DNA of 64,000 bases, taken from positions 350,265 through 414,264 of the forward strand of contig JANQOR010000041.1 of the NCBI GenBank assembly GCA_028285685.1, written 5' to 3'. The notes beneath the pieces were generated by a model. It worked only from the letters and a program-made list of their open reading frames with translations. It was not told the DNA's origin and did no database searches. Made by a program: the position numbers and the translations under genes. Position 1 is the stretch's first letter; each line of letters opens with the position of its first letter. Below, piece after piece: positions 1 to 8,806 of the stretch. Origin of the DNA: Cyclobacteriaceae bacterium. GTDB lineage: Bacteria; Bacteroidota; Bacteroidia; Cytophagales; Cyclobacteriaceae.

Positions 1-747
1 TATAAACTAGAAAAAAATACGCTTCACATTTGGCCAAGAGGACGGTTCATGCTCATCGCACTACCCAATGAAGACGGCTCGTTTACCTGCACGCTCTTTA
101 TGCCATTCGAAAACAATGAGAATTCGTTCGAAAACCTGAAGACCGACGAACAGGTAAGGGCTTTTTTCAGGTCCACTTTCCCCGACTTTTACGAGCTTAT
201 GCCGAATGTTGCTGATTCATGGGAAGATCATCCACTTTCTTCGCTGGCAATAGTCAGATGCTATCCATGGGTTCATGGTAGAGTGGCTCTTATGGGTGAC
301 GCGGCGCATGCTACAGTTCCATTTTATGGACAGGGAATGAATTGCGGTTTTGAGGACTGCACAGTCATGTGGGAGCTCATGCAAGAGCACGGAGAAAATT
401 GGGAAAAGGTATTTGAAGCTTACCAGATTTCGCGCAAGCCAAATGGGGATGCCGTTCAAGATCTTTCATTAGATAACTACCACGTAATGAGAGACTTTGT
501 CGGAGATCCTGAATTTTTACTTCAAAAAAAGTTTGAGTTGAGGATTTCCGAGCTTTACCCCGATAAATACTTACCACTTTATTCTCAGGTATCATTTAGT
601 CACATACCCTACGCCGAAGCATATAGAAAAGGCAAAGAGCAAGATGTTTACATCAAAAACCTTATGGCCAAAAACGATATTTCCGCTTTATTTGAGTCCG
701 GTAAAATTGACGAGCTAATACACAAACACTATCGTCACAAACACTAA
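1..747 (+). CDS. kmo: Kynurenine 3-monooxygenase, C-terminal part (cut by window edge)
   Basis: The reading frame is already open at base 1, so the start lies outside the window; 248 residues are visible of a family that is usually about 450. The visible part opens with the motif HIWPRG, typical of the middle of bacterial and eukaryotic kynurenine monooxygenases. It then carries the second FAD-contact motif GDAAHATVPFYGQGMN near residues 99-114. The enzyme is an FAD- and NADPH-dependent hydroxylase that turns L-kynurenine into 3-hydroxykynurenine. The tryptophan 2,3-dioxygenase gene starts 2 bases after its stop, which fits a tryptophan-to-kynurenine operon. Confidence is high for the family; the missing N-terminal half cannot be checked. 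Confidence 0.93.
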   Translation, partial: YKLEKNTLHIWPRGRFMLIALPNEDGSFTCTLFMPFENNENSFENLKTDEQVRAFFRSTFPDFYELMPNVADSWEDHPLSSLAIVRCYPWVHGRVALMGDAAHATVPFYGQGMNCGFEDCTVMWELMQEHGENWEKVFEAYQISRKPNGDAVQDLSLDNYHVMRDFVGDPEFLLQKKFELRISELYPDKYLPLYSQVSFSHIPYAEAYRKGKEQDVYIKNLMAKNDISALFESGKIDELIHKHYRHKH

Positions 748-749
748 CT

Positions 750-1709
750 ATGGGTGATTCGCAAGAAGACATTTTCAACAAATTGAAGGAAAAATATGAA
801 GCCATCGGTCAGGATGTCAATGTTCATTTGGATGGCCTTCTTCATTCAAAACCGATCACCTATTGGGATTACATTCAGACTGATGCATTGCTGAACTTGC
901 AGATCAGACGAACTGATCAACCGGACGAGATGGTATTTATCATGTACCACCAGGTAAACGAGTTACTCTTCAAAATGATTCTTTGGGAGATTGATCAGGT
1001 AGCTGAGAACGAGAATGTTACGACGGAGTTCTTTGCCACAAAACTTGATCGCATTAGCAGATACTTTGATATGTTGTGTTCCTCTTTCACAGTAATGGGC
1101 GACGGTATGGAGGTGAAACAATACATGAAGTTTCGAAACACCCTTACTCCTGCCAGTGGTTTTCAAAGTGCCCAGTACCGCCTGATCGAGTTCGCATCAA
1201 CCGAACTGATCAACTTAATCGATGCCCGTTTTCGGGAGACTATAGATCGAAATACACCTTTTAAGCATGCCTATGATCACTTGTATTGGCAAGCAGCCGG
1301 AAAGGACCACGCGACTGGAGAAAAATCCACACTCATTCAGCTCTTCGAGAAACGCTATATGGACGATTTCATCGTCTTTATGCAGAAGTATAATGAGTCA
1401 AATCTTTGGACTCGCTATCAGTCACTGCCAGAAGAGGAGCGCAAGGACCTACAACTTCAGAATGCGATGCGCCACTATGATCACACGGTAAATGTGCTTT
1501 GGGTTATGGCTCACTTAAATGCTGCAAAAAAATATCTCGGAAGTGGAGATGAATCAACCGAGGCCACTGGTGGCAGTGACTGGCAAAAGTACATGCACCC
1601 AAAATACCAGCGCAGAATCTTCTTTCCAGGCTTATGGACGAAGGAAGAACTCGACAATTGGGGCATTACAAACCTTGAAGGCCATACGACTCTATTAAAA
1701 TCCCTTTAG
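750..1709 (+). CDS. kynA: Tryptophan 2,3-dioxygenase
   Basis: This 319-residue protein is a haem-dependent dioxygenase that opens the indole ring of L-tryptophan to give N-formylkynurenine, the first step of the kynurenine pathway. The family signature FIMYHQVNELLFKMILWEI lies near residue 55-73, with the active-site His inside YHQVNE. The C-terminal segment YDHTVNVLWVMAHLNAAKKY holds the expected proximal haem His. The ATG at 750 directly follows the kmo stop, so the two genes are almost certainly co-transcribed and act in the same cytosolic pathway. The length is slightly above the roughly 280 residues of short bacterial forms. No anomaly seen. Confidence 0.95.
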   Translation: MGDSQEDIFNKLKEKYEAIGQDVNVHLDGLLHSKPITYWDYIQTDALLNLQIRRTDQPDEMVFIMYHQVNELLFKMILWEIDQVAENENVTTEFFATKLDRISRYFDMLCSSFTVMGDGMEVKQYMKFRNTLTPASGFQSAQYRLIEFASTELINLIDARFRETIDRNTPFKHAYDHLYWQAAGKDHATGEKSTLIQLFEKRYMDDFIVFMQKYNESNLWTRYQSLPEEERKDLQLQNAMRHYDHTVNVLWVMAHLNAAKKYLGSGDESTEATGGSDWQKYMHPKYQRRIFFPGLWTKEELDNWGITNLEGHTTLLKSL

Positions 1710-1740
1710 CTTTGCATTCCGGTTTCAGGCCATCTAAGCT

Positions 1741-2094
1741 ATGATCATTTTCAAAAAATTCACATTCGATTCCGCCCACTCTCTCCCTCACGTTCCTGAT
1801 GGCCACAAATGCAAGGAAATTCATGGACATACCTACAAGCTGACTGTTTTTATTGAAGGAGAACTGGATGAAAAACTTGGCTGGGTGATGGATTTTAAGG
1901 ATCTGAAAGATGTTGTGAAGCCATTAATAAACAGCATCGATCATAAGTATCTCAATGATATCGAGGGGCTTGAAAATCCTACATGTGAAATCATTGCCAA
2001 ATGGCTGTGGGATCGAATCAAGCCTGGTGTTCCGCTCTTGAAGAAAATTCAGTTGGACGAGACTCCAACATCGGGAGCAGTTTATGAAGGTTAA
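1741..2094 (+). CDS. queD: 6-pyruvoyl tetrahydropterin synthase / QueD family protein
   Basis: A 117-residue protein of the PTPS/QueD family. The N-terminal FDSAH supplies one zinc His. The segment GHKCKEIHGHTY gives the catalytic Cys followed by the H-G-H zinc pair, the order expected for 6-carboxy-5,6,7,8-tetrahydropterin synthase. That enzyme makes the queuosine precursor from dihydroneopterin triphosphate. The C-terminal ETPTSGAVY carries the family Glu. Whether it is QueD or a pterin-making PTPS paralogue cannot be settled from sequence alone. It lies 31 bp after the tryptophan dioxygenase gene on the same strand but has no evident metabolic link to it. Confidence 0.85.
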   Translation: MIIFKKFTFDSAHSLPHVPDGHKCKEIHGHTYKLTVFIEGELDEKLGWVMDFKDLKDVVKPLINSIDHKYLNDIEGLENPTCEIIAKWLWDRIKPGVPLLKKIQLDETPTSGAVYEG

Positions 2095-2101
2095 GTATCT
2101 T

Positions 2102-3202
2102 CTACCTGCTTAGCTGATATAGCATTTTTCCATGGTTGACCAGCGCTCCAACAAAAGTAGGCTCTGAGTTGTACGGAAGACCAAATTCCTCGGCGGTAGC
2201 CCGAACGATCTTAGAAAGTTCCCGGTAATGTACGTGACAAATATTTGGAAATAGATGATGTTCGATCTGGTAATTCAGTCCACCAACGTACCAGGACAAA
2301 ATCCTGTTTGTCGGTGCGAAGTTCGCAGTGGTTAACATTTGATGCACCACCTGATCACTTTCCAATTTGCTATTTTGATCAGGCAAAGGAAATTCAGCGG
2401 ATGGAATCACGTGAGCTGGCTGAAAAATACACGATAGAATCAACCCTGTTAGAAAATGCATGCTCACCCACCCCAGCACTACATGCCACCAGGCAACATC
2501 AAGCACAAGAATCGGAAGAACAATAAATAGAGAATAATACAGGATCTTTTGGATGATCAGCTTCGTGATTTCAATCGCATAGGTGGTATTTTGGGTCTTC
2601 AATAGACCCATTTTATTGTATTTGCCTAGATAGGAAAAATCTTTAGTTGTCGCCCAAAAAAGTGTCAGTAAACCATATAAGAACCAAGCATAGAAGATCT
2701 GAAACTTGTAAATGGCTCTCTTGGGTTGGTTGGGGGAAAATCGCATGAGTCCGCCCGGATCTATATCTTCATCGTACCCGTCTATGTTCGTATATGTATG
2801 ATGAAGTACGTTATGCTGAATCTTCCAATTAGTAGCCGATCCTGCTGATAGGCTCATTATCAGCTCCCCGAAAAAGTTGTTTAGAGATTTTTTCTTGGTG
2901 GCAGAACCGTGACAAAAGTCATGCATCAAGCTTAAACCACAACCAGCTAGTCCCACGCCCATCATTAGCCACAGTGTATAAAATACAAGCAGGTTTTCGG
3001 AGAACCGTCCAGAAAGAATGATGGCAAAAGGAGCAAGATAGATTATTGGTAACACAACTGCCTTCAACCAAATCCGATGATCACCAGTCTTCGAAATTCC
3101 GTTCGACTTAAAATAGTCATGTACTCTTCTACGTACCTCGGCTCCAAAGTCCTTGCCCGAATTGGATGTGAATTTGATTGGATTAAACGCAGCTTCTGCC
3201 AT
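2102..3202 (-). CDS. Front-end fatty acid desaturase (delta-6 / linoleoyl-CoA desaturase type)
   Basis: A 366-residue membrane-bound fatty acid desaturase. All three histidine boxes of the di-iron site are present in order: HDFCH near residue 108, HNVLHH near residue 145, and QIEHH near residue 310. The third box starting with Gln rather than His is the mark of front-end desaturases, which introduce a double bond between an existing one and the carboxyl end. Several hydrophobic segments flank the boxes. There is no fused cytochrome b5 domain. The gene stands alone and converges with the pterin synthase gene only 7 bp away. Substrate and regiospecificity cannot be told from the sequence. Confidence 0.9.
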   Translation of the reverse strand: MAEAAFNPIKFTSNSGKDFGAEVRRRVHDYFKSNGISKTGDHRIWLKAVVLPIIYLAPFAIILSGRFSENLLVFYTLWLMMGVGLAGCGLSLMHDFCHGSATKKKSLNNFFGELIMSLSAGSATNWKIQHNVLHHTYTNIDGYDEDIDPGGLMRFSPNQPKRAIYKFQIFYAWFLYGLLTLFWATTKDFSYLGKYNKMGLLKTQNTTYAIEITKLIIQKILYYSLFIVLPILVLDVAWWHVVLGWVSMHFLTGLILSCIFQPAHVIPSAEFPLPDQNSKLESDQVVHQMLTTANFAPTNRILSWYVGGLNYQIEHHLFPNICHVHYRELSKIVRATAEEFGLPYNSEPTFVGALVNHGKMLYQLSR

Positions 3203-3424
3203 GAGTGAAAATTTCTACGAATCTAGTGCTCAACCTTCATTTTTTCATATTAAATCGCAAAATCGGTCGCATTTGCGTCATCTATTCCACATACGGAGCC
3301 TACCTCATTCAGATGGTCCCTATTCCCGTCAGCTAGCATTTGTCATCTGATCGGCATACAAATGTCATAACTATTCGAGCACCACCATCCTATTTTGCCT
3401 GCTCAATCAACTGGGAAGCTAACA

Positions 3425-4336
3425 ATGAGTGAATCGAGTTATAAACGATGGATGGTAGGTCTGGATCTCTCCTCTATTGACCGCAAAATCATTCAACGTG
3501 TAAGTCATTTAAGCAGAATTATAAAGCCAGACATCATCCATTTTGTGCATGTCGAAAAAGAACTAGATATCCCCATCTATGTTCCTGCGGAGTACAAAGA
3601 TGTTGTCCCGACCGCGACCGAGCAATATGAAGAAAAAATGAGGACATTGGTCGAAGATAACTTCGATAATGCGTCGGTAGAATGGAAGGTCAGTGTTGTT
3701 GGGGGCAAAACGTTTGATACCCTCGTCAATTGGGTGAAAGAAGAGAACATTGATTTTTTCATTGCCGGCAGGAAAAAAAGCGAAGAAGGAAGTGGCATTC
3801 TTCCACACAAATTGCTTAGAAGCCTAATCTGCCCTGCCTTGTTCATCCCCGAAAGTAAAATGCCCGGCAGCAAGAAAATCCTTGTAGCTGTGGATTTCTC
3901 TGATCACTCAATGATGGCACTAAAGACAGCAATAAAACTCGCTGAATCTGGAGAAATAACTGTGCATTGCCTGCATATCTACAGTGTTCCGATTGGATAC
4001 CACAGTACAGGAAAAACCTATGATGAATTCTCGGAGATAATGAGAGTCAACGCCGAAAAGGAATTCAAACGATTCTCGAAGGCGCTTGATGCCGAACTTG
4101 ATTTAAAATGTGTACTTCTTGAAAAAACTTCGCCTGCTGAGGTTATTTATGAGGAATGTAAAAGTGGTAATTACGATCTGGTGATCATGGGATCCAAAGG
4201 TCAGTCAGCCGGATCGGTGATGTTGTTGGGCAGCACGTCGGAAAAGCTCATTCGCATGAACTATGCATGCATGTCTTGGATCGTGAAAATAAAGGACGAA
4301 TATATTGGTTTTTTCAAAGCACTAAGCAAACTATAA
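3425..4336 (+). CDS. Tandem universal stress protein
   Basis: A 303-residue protein with two UspA domains in tandem (about residues 6-140 and 150-290). The second domain carries the nucleotide-binding pattern G-S-K-G-x9-G-S, seen as GSKGQSAGSVMLLGS near its end, so it may bind ATP; the first domain lacks a clear version. The ATG at 3425 is chosen because an in-frame upstream start at 3395 would add residues with no family resemblance. A DUF4136 lipoprotein gene follows 5 bp later and may be co-transcribed. The family responds to stress or energy state; the specific role is unknown. Confidence 0.88.
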   Translation: MSESSYKRWMVGLDLSSIDRKIIQRVSHLSRIIKPDIIHFVHVEKELDIPIYVPAEYKDVVPTATEQYEEKMRTLVEDNFDNASVEWKVSVVGGKTFDTLVNWVKEENIDFFIAGRKKSEEGSGILPHKLLRSLICPALFIPESKMPGSKKILVAVDFSDHSMMALKTAIKLAESGEITVHCLHIYSVPIGYHSTGKTYDEFSEIMRVNAEKEFKRFSKALDAELDLKCVLLEKTSPAEVIYEECKSGNYDLVIMGSKGQSAGSVMLLGSTSEKLIRMNYACMSWIVKIKDEYIGFFKALSKL

Positions 4337-4341
4337 GAGTC

Positions 4342-4863
4342 ATGAAGAACATTATAATAGTACTTGGTATAGGTATCCTAACAAGCTGTGCCGTCCAGGT
4401 TAAAACCTATCAAAACCCAACTATCGATTTTACTCAGTATGGCTCCTGGTGTTGGATGAAGGGCTGCGAAGTAGTTTACCAGGGGCCTGAGTATTACAAC
4501 GACGAACGGGCGATCAACGAGATCTCAAATGCTATTGCATGGAATATGCATGACAAGGGCTACATGCAAGGTGATGATCAATCCGACCTGGTCGTCAACT
4601 TTTATGTCATCATGAAAAGAGACTCGATGGAAGTGACAGCCTACAGTACTAATTTCGAAAATGATTGGTTAGCGATGCTGTACCCTGAGTACGAGCAGTT
4701 CCTTAAAGGTAGTTTGGTTATAGACGTAATCGATCGCAGATCATCTGAGCTTGTGTGGACATCTAATGCAATCAAGTACCTGCAAGTAAACCCGGTTTTC
4801 GATAAAGAGTCTATCTGGAATGGTGTAAGTAAGGCGATGAAGAAATTTCCTATTAAACAGTGA
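4342..4863 (+). CDS. DUF4136 lipoprotein
   Basis: A 173-residue predicted lipoprotein. The start at 4342 gives a short hydrophobic signal ending in the lipobox LTSC near residue 15; an in-frame start further upstream would bury this signal and overlap the previous gene. The segment GSLVIDVIDRRSSELVW is typical of the DUF4136 family, small envelope lipoproteins common in Bacteroidota whose function is not known. It follows the universal stress protein gene by 5 bp, so they probably share a transcript. Confidence 0.82.
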   Translation: MKNIIIVLGIGILTSCAVQVKTYQNPTIDFTQYGSWCWMKGCEVVYQGPEYYNDERAINEISNAIAWNMHDKGYMQGDDQSDLVVNFYVIMKRDSMEVTAYSTNFENDWLAMLYPEYEQFLKGSLVIDVIDRRSSELVWTSNAIKYLQVNPVFDKESIWNGVSKAMKKFPIKQ

Positions 4864-4911
4864 TTTGGATCCCTTTGCAGAAAATGTTCTGGCTACGCAG
4901 AAGCAATGCAA

Positions 4912-5676
4912 TTATCTCAAGATCTCGATTCTGCTGCGAACATCTCCTCTCTCTGTTAACCTGATGAATTTCAGAAGGAACCTGAAAAAACGACCAGGTC
5001 GATAGATCTTTTTCCCAAATGCTTCAACCCTAGTGTCAAGATCGACGATGTATGTGTCGCGCGACTTATCCTTGAATGCAAGATCAGTTGCCACTTTCCA
5101 AGCTCCCTCCCTCGCAATGTCAATGCTGAAATCAGCCAAAGCCTCATCCCACCTACCAGACAGGAAATCAATCACTTTCATCAGTGGCCAAATTTTGCCC
5201 AATTCCCGTTGGACTTCATTCACAAGTGACCCTAGAATCTCATTGATCTTGTTGAAATCATTTTGAAGCTCATATATTTCGTTTTTAGGGCTAATCTTGG
5301 CAGCCACTATTCCAAGGTCGAGATTGATATGTGCATTCATTCCCAGGAAAAGGTGTTGAAGCACAACAGCGCCCTTGTCAGAGGCCGCATCGAATGCTAG
5401 TTGCCAGGATTTGGTTATCTCCTTGCCCTCCTTAAAATCGTAATAGGCCTCCAGGTATCGATTGGCAAAACCAACATCCAGTTTTTCCATTCTCGCGCCA
5501 TCATCAAAAAATTTTTGTTCAATCTTTTCCTTGACTTCAACTGTCACCTTTCTGTAGAGCGCAGGGAAATAGCCCAACGGTGACCTATTCTGCTGTTCTA
5601 TTTCGATTATATGCTCAAGGATTTCAAGTAGGTGGTCAATGTTTCTCGCCAGCATACCTAAATATAGCCTACACAA
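4912..5676 (-). CDS. DUF5995-like protein
   Basis: A 254-residue predicted soluble protein without signal peptide. The segment HLFLGMNAHINLDLG near the middle matches what I remember of DUF5995 proteins, a family of unknown function; the His and Asp residues there are reminiscent of metal ligands, which is inference. The start at 5676 is the first available; a second Met eight residues in is equally possible. It converges with the DUF4136 gene and has no obvious partner. Confidence 0.65.
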   Translation of the reverse strand: MCRLYLGMLARNIDHLLEILEHIIEIEQQNRSPLGYFPALYRKVTVEVKEKIEQKFFDDGARMEKLDVGFANRYLEAYYDFKEGKEITKSWQLAFDAASDKGAVVLQHLFLGMNAHINLDLGIVAAKISPKNEIYELQNDFNKINEILGSLVNEVQRELGKIWPLMKVIDFLSGRWDEALADFSIDIAREGAWKVATDLAFKDKSRDTYIVDLDTRVEAFGKKIYRPGRFFRFLLKFIRLTERGDVRSRIEILR

Positions 5677-5746
5677 CCATTAATTGTAAATTTTTAAGAA
5701 CCCAACTTGAATACCTGAAATGATTTGAAGTAATTAACAGATGTAC

Positions 5747-6247
5747 TCAATAAGGTTTCTGACCGACTATGTTTCCTTGCGGAGTGTATTGACACACCCA
5801 GATATCGAATCCATCGCAGCTTGCTACGCCACATCCTACCTCGGTCGTATTTTCCCAGACCATCTGCGTGTAATGACCACAGACTTCACCTTCCACGCAA
5901 CTATTGTCACTGTAATTGTAGTGCTGCTTTTCACTTCCCCAGGCATCAACTACGTCAGTGATAGAAAAAGCACCTGATGTGCCCATCCATAGATTTTCCC
6001 CGTAGTTCCCAGTGGAGTGTTCAAACGCACACGTGGCTGCAAGTTGTTCTGCCCATTCCGTTGCTGACTCAGCCAATTCATCGGACCATGTTAAACCCTC
6101 AATTCCTACCTCTGTGCGATATCTATTGTGTACTTCCAAGAATTCTTCAGCAATCTCATTCACCTCGACAGGAGTCGTTGAGTCATCAGAAGAGCAGCCA
6201 TTGATCATGAGAATACAGAAGGCGGAGAACAGTAGCGGTTTTTTCAT
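5747..6247 (-). CDS. Secreted CAP-domain (SCP/PR-1-like) lipoprotein
   Basis: A 166-residue protein whose N-terminus is a lipoprotein signal with the Cys at NGCSSDD. The rest is a single CAP domain: HNRYR near residue 43, FEHSTGNYGENLW, GHYTQMVW and the closing GCGVASC...VCQYTP. The His-Glu-His cluster of CAP proteins (FEHS, GENLW, GHYTQ) is complete, so a metal-binding cavity is likely. Several Cys residues could form disulfides. CAP proteins are secreted and have varied or unknown roles. The gene stands alone, about 120 bp from its nearest same-strand neighbour. Confidence 0.9.
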   Translation of the reverse strand: MKKPLLFSAFCILMINGCSSDDSTTPVEVNEIAEEFLEVHNRYRTEVGIEGLTWSDELAESATEWAEQLAATCAFEHSTGNYGENLWMGTSGAFSITDVVDAWGSEKQHYNYSDNSCVEGEVCGHYTQMVWENTTEVGCGVASCDGFDIWVCQYTPQGNIVGQKPY

Positions 6248-6368
6248 TGGTTTGCGTGTACTTGTAACCTATAAACCAGTGAAAGTAGAGGTTCCCTTAA
6301 TCCACCGCTTTGCTTAACCCAAGGGATTTACAACCAAAATGTAAAAAGATGAACTTATACCGGGATCA

Positions 6369-6821
6369 CTATTTTGATCGACTTTCGACCGTACATAACG
6401 GATCTATTATAGCATCGGACCCTTGCACGCTGATAGTATTACCTTCAACAGTAGTAATCGTCAGCACCTGTTTTTCCGAAAGACTGTAGATTCCGGACAG
6501 ATTCTTTAATAAGTCGGTTAAGTCCTCGCTTGAAGGGCAACTATCTCCGTCCAGCCACTCTGAATTGGGAGCAAACGATAATTTTCCATCAATGGCTTCA
6601 ACACTTCCAATGGCAAAAGAATCGCAATCATCTACCAGAAAAACACATCCGTTTTCAAAAAACCATAAAGAAGACGTTAGATCAGTTTTTGTGATTCCAG
6701 TTTTTTGGAAGTCCTGAATCTTCCCACCAAAAGGAAGCTCAAGGGTTGTGGATCCGGTCTCCTCACAAGCAGTGAAAAGACAAACTAAAACTCCGAAGCA
6801 GATTGTGGTAAAATTTTTCAT
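6369..6821 (-). CDS. Hypothetical lipoprotein
   Basis: A 150-residue protein starting with a signal peptide and lipobox LFTAC near residue 19. The mature part contains two Cys pairs (ENGCVFLVDDCDS and a later C-P-S-S / C-T-V) that could form disulfides outside the cytoplasm. I recognise no family; the size and pattern resemble lipocalin-like lipoproteins of Bacteroidota, but this is only an impression. It is one of three consecutive small lipoprotein genes on the minus strand (6369-8436). Confidence 0.7.
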   Translation of the reverse strand: MKNFTTICFGVLVCLFTACEETGSTTLELPFGGKIQDFQKTGITKTDLTSSLWFFENGCVFLVDDCDSFAIGSVEAIDGKLSFAPNSEWLDGDSCPSSEDLTDLLKNLSGIYSLSEKQVLTITTVEGNTISVQGSDAIIDPLCTVESRSK

Positions 6822-6891
6822 AGCAGTTCATTTGTTAACTCTACAGTTAACTGAAATGATGCCCTACCACAAAGTGTGAATTAGTGAAATA

Positions 6892-7575
6892 TTAAAGACA
6901 CTGTTTATCGTACACATTGTAATCGACATTGTCGATAAAGAATTCCTTCTTGTCAAGTGGTTGATCGATGACCCAAATGTCGTCCTTAAAAAACCTGAAG
7001 AGTACGAGTCCCACTTCACGCTCGAAGATGGCCCCAGTGTATAATTCACCTTGTCCGCCTACGCCTCCGGAGAACGGAAATGGATCTACGAACGGCAGAT
7101 CCAGGGAATCGATCAAAGATTGAATCTGGGGAACATCGCCAAGACCAAGAGTATAGTAGTAGGTCCCTTCCGCCTCGGGTGTGAGTTTTTCAATCTCAAG
7201 ACTCGTTGTCAGATACAAGTTCCAATGGGGACCATTTGTGGCTCCACCAGCATCTAATCGCATCTTGAATTCATCTCCCGTCTCTAATATGCCAAACTCA
7301 AGGAAAATCTTGTTTTCACAACTCTGGTCATGACAGTCATCCGCATTATCTCTGACAAATTCGACGTGCTCACCTGAAAACCTATTAACCTCTATCGTGA
7401 TTACTGAGTCCTCCAGATTACGAAAGCCGATCCGGTCTCCTATCTCATAAGGTAAAAACTCGAATCCTTCAGGATTAAAGTCCGGACACCTATAGTCATA
7501 CGACCCATCCCAGCAAGAACTTACAAAAAGGAGGATTGGAAACAATACTAAGAGCAATAACTTCTGTGGTTGCAT
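6892..7575 (-). CDS. Hypothetical lipoprotein
   Basis: A 227-residue protein with a signal peptide ending in FVSSC near residue 21. The mature part has acidic stretches and a pair of Cys in DDCHDQSCEN that may form a disulfide. The pattern of alternating hydrophobic residues suggests a beta-rich fold. I recognise no family. Its neighbours on the same strand are also orphan lipoproteins, separated by more than 70 bp, so an operon is possible but not shown. Confidence 0.65.
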   Translation of the reverse strand: MQPQKLLLLVLFPILLFVSSCWDGSYDYRCPDFNPEGFEFLPYEIGDRIGFRNLEDSVITIEVNRFSGEHVEFVRDNADDCHDQSCENKIFLEFGILETGDEFKMRLDAGGATNGPHWNLYLTTSLEIEKLTPEAEGTYYYTLGLGDVPQIQSLIDSLDLPFVDPFPFSGGVGGQGELYTGAIFEREVGLVLFRFFKDDIWVIDQPLDKKEFFIDNVDYNVYDKQCL

Positions 7576-7713
7576 AATGATGGTGTCTATTGGTTAGTAG
7601 AAGTATTCATGATACACCCCTATTCTTCGACTGAGGAATCATTAGTTCCTTTAGTATTCTGCCTTACATACGTACAGTCCTTCCAACATTAATCAATACG
7701 TCCTGATCACTCA

Positions 7714-8436
7714 CTATGAGTATTCGATGAATATAATTGAAGTGTGATCCCCCTCGTTTCGAACGATCTCAATAGGATAACCGTGAGCATCGAGCACATA
7801 TTCGAATTCGCTCCTGATTTCAAAATCGCGACTTGAAAATTTCCTTTCTATCTTAACTGGATTATTGTGGAGACTTCCAAGCCAGGGCCAACTAACATTA
7901 AATCCGAGCTGAGGATAAACATTAAGTACCGGATTTTTTGCATCATCATACTCATATCTCGCGATGTAATCGTCCTCCTGAGTTCGAATGACATTACCTC
8001 TTGAGTCGTATTCATAGGTTGTCGTAAAACCAATACCATCACCAGTTGTGGTCTTATATACCTGGTCATTTGAGTCATAATGGAGAGTTGTGACAGTGGC
8101 AAACCAGCCGGTTCCGAATTGAACCTCGGACATACGACCATCACTATAAGATGCTCTTATAACTTGTTCTCCCTCACTATTAGTTGCTTGAATGAACCTA
8201 TTAAGAGAATCGTACTCGAAAAGCAAAAACGGTTTACCATCATTAGAAGTAAATGCCGTAAGCAGGTCATCGGAGTAAACTACCTTGGTAGTATCTAGCC
8301 CTGTTGCGTTTGAGAAGATGATTCTTGTCGGCCTTTTATTACCTTCGAGAATAGCATCATCGTTTCCGCAACCTGAAAATGATACTATGACAACTATTGC
8401 CAGTATCAAGGAAATAATTCGTTCGGTGGTGTTCAT
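7714..8436 (-). CDS. Hypothetical lipoprotein with RHS/YD-like repeats
   Basis: A 240-residue protein when started at 8436; this start gives a clean lipoprotein signal (hydrophobic run, then FSGCGNDD), while the longer open frame adds 26 residues without signal character. The mature part contains repeated elements of the type FEYDSLNR, LHYDSNDQ, YEYDSRGN and YEYDDAKN, which resemble the YD repeats of RHS-type secreted proteins. It is far too short to be an RHS toxin, so it is better described as a small YD-repeat lipoprotein of unknown role. Confidence 0.68.
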   Translation of the reverse strand: MNTTERIISLILAIVVIVSFSGCGNDDAILEGNKRPTRIIFSNATGLDTTKVVYSDDLLTAFTSNDGKPFLLFEYDSLNRFIQATNSEGEQVIRASYSDGRMSEVQFGTGWFATVTTLHYDSNDQVYKTTTGDGIGFTTTYEYDSRGNVIRTQEDDYIARYEYDDAKNPVLNVYPQLGFNVSWPWLGSLHNNPVKIERKFSSRDFEIRSEFEYVLDAHGYPIEIVRNEGDHTSIIFIEYS

Positions 8437-8806
8437 TTCGCATTGTCTTTTAGATTCTGCGTCATCAAAATCGCAAGGCAACATGAATTCTCCTAGCGAT
8501 TTGATCATATGCACTTTATTGACAAACAGGTAGCTAAGCTATGAATGACTTTAGTTAACGGAGGCTCGAAAAATGCACAGGCTCATCCGGCATTTGCGTT
8601 AACCGAAGGTCCCCCCACTTCAGCCACCTGACATCTGCCTGTAATGAAAATATTCGCAAATGGTAACCCCCTGATTTGCACTTACCGCAAAAATTTAGGT
8701 CCCTACTTTGATTATGTGCAAACATTTAAGTTGGAGAAATGATGTCATCGAGCATACTCTAACTGAGCTTGATTGTCCTTACTCGAAATATCAAGATTCT
8801 ATTTGG
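8437..8806. other. Intergenic stretch without recognised gene
   Basis: About 370 bp between a lipoprotein gene and the end of an ABC permease gene. I see no open frame with protein character, no clear hairpin with a T-run and no copy of the 15-bp palindrome found elsewhere in the window. Confidence 0.5.
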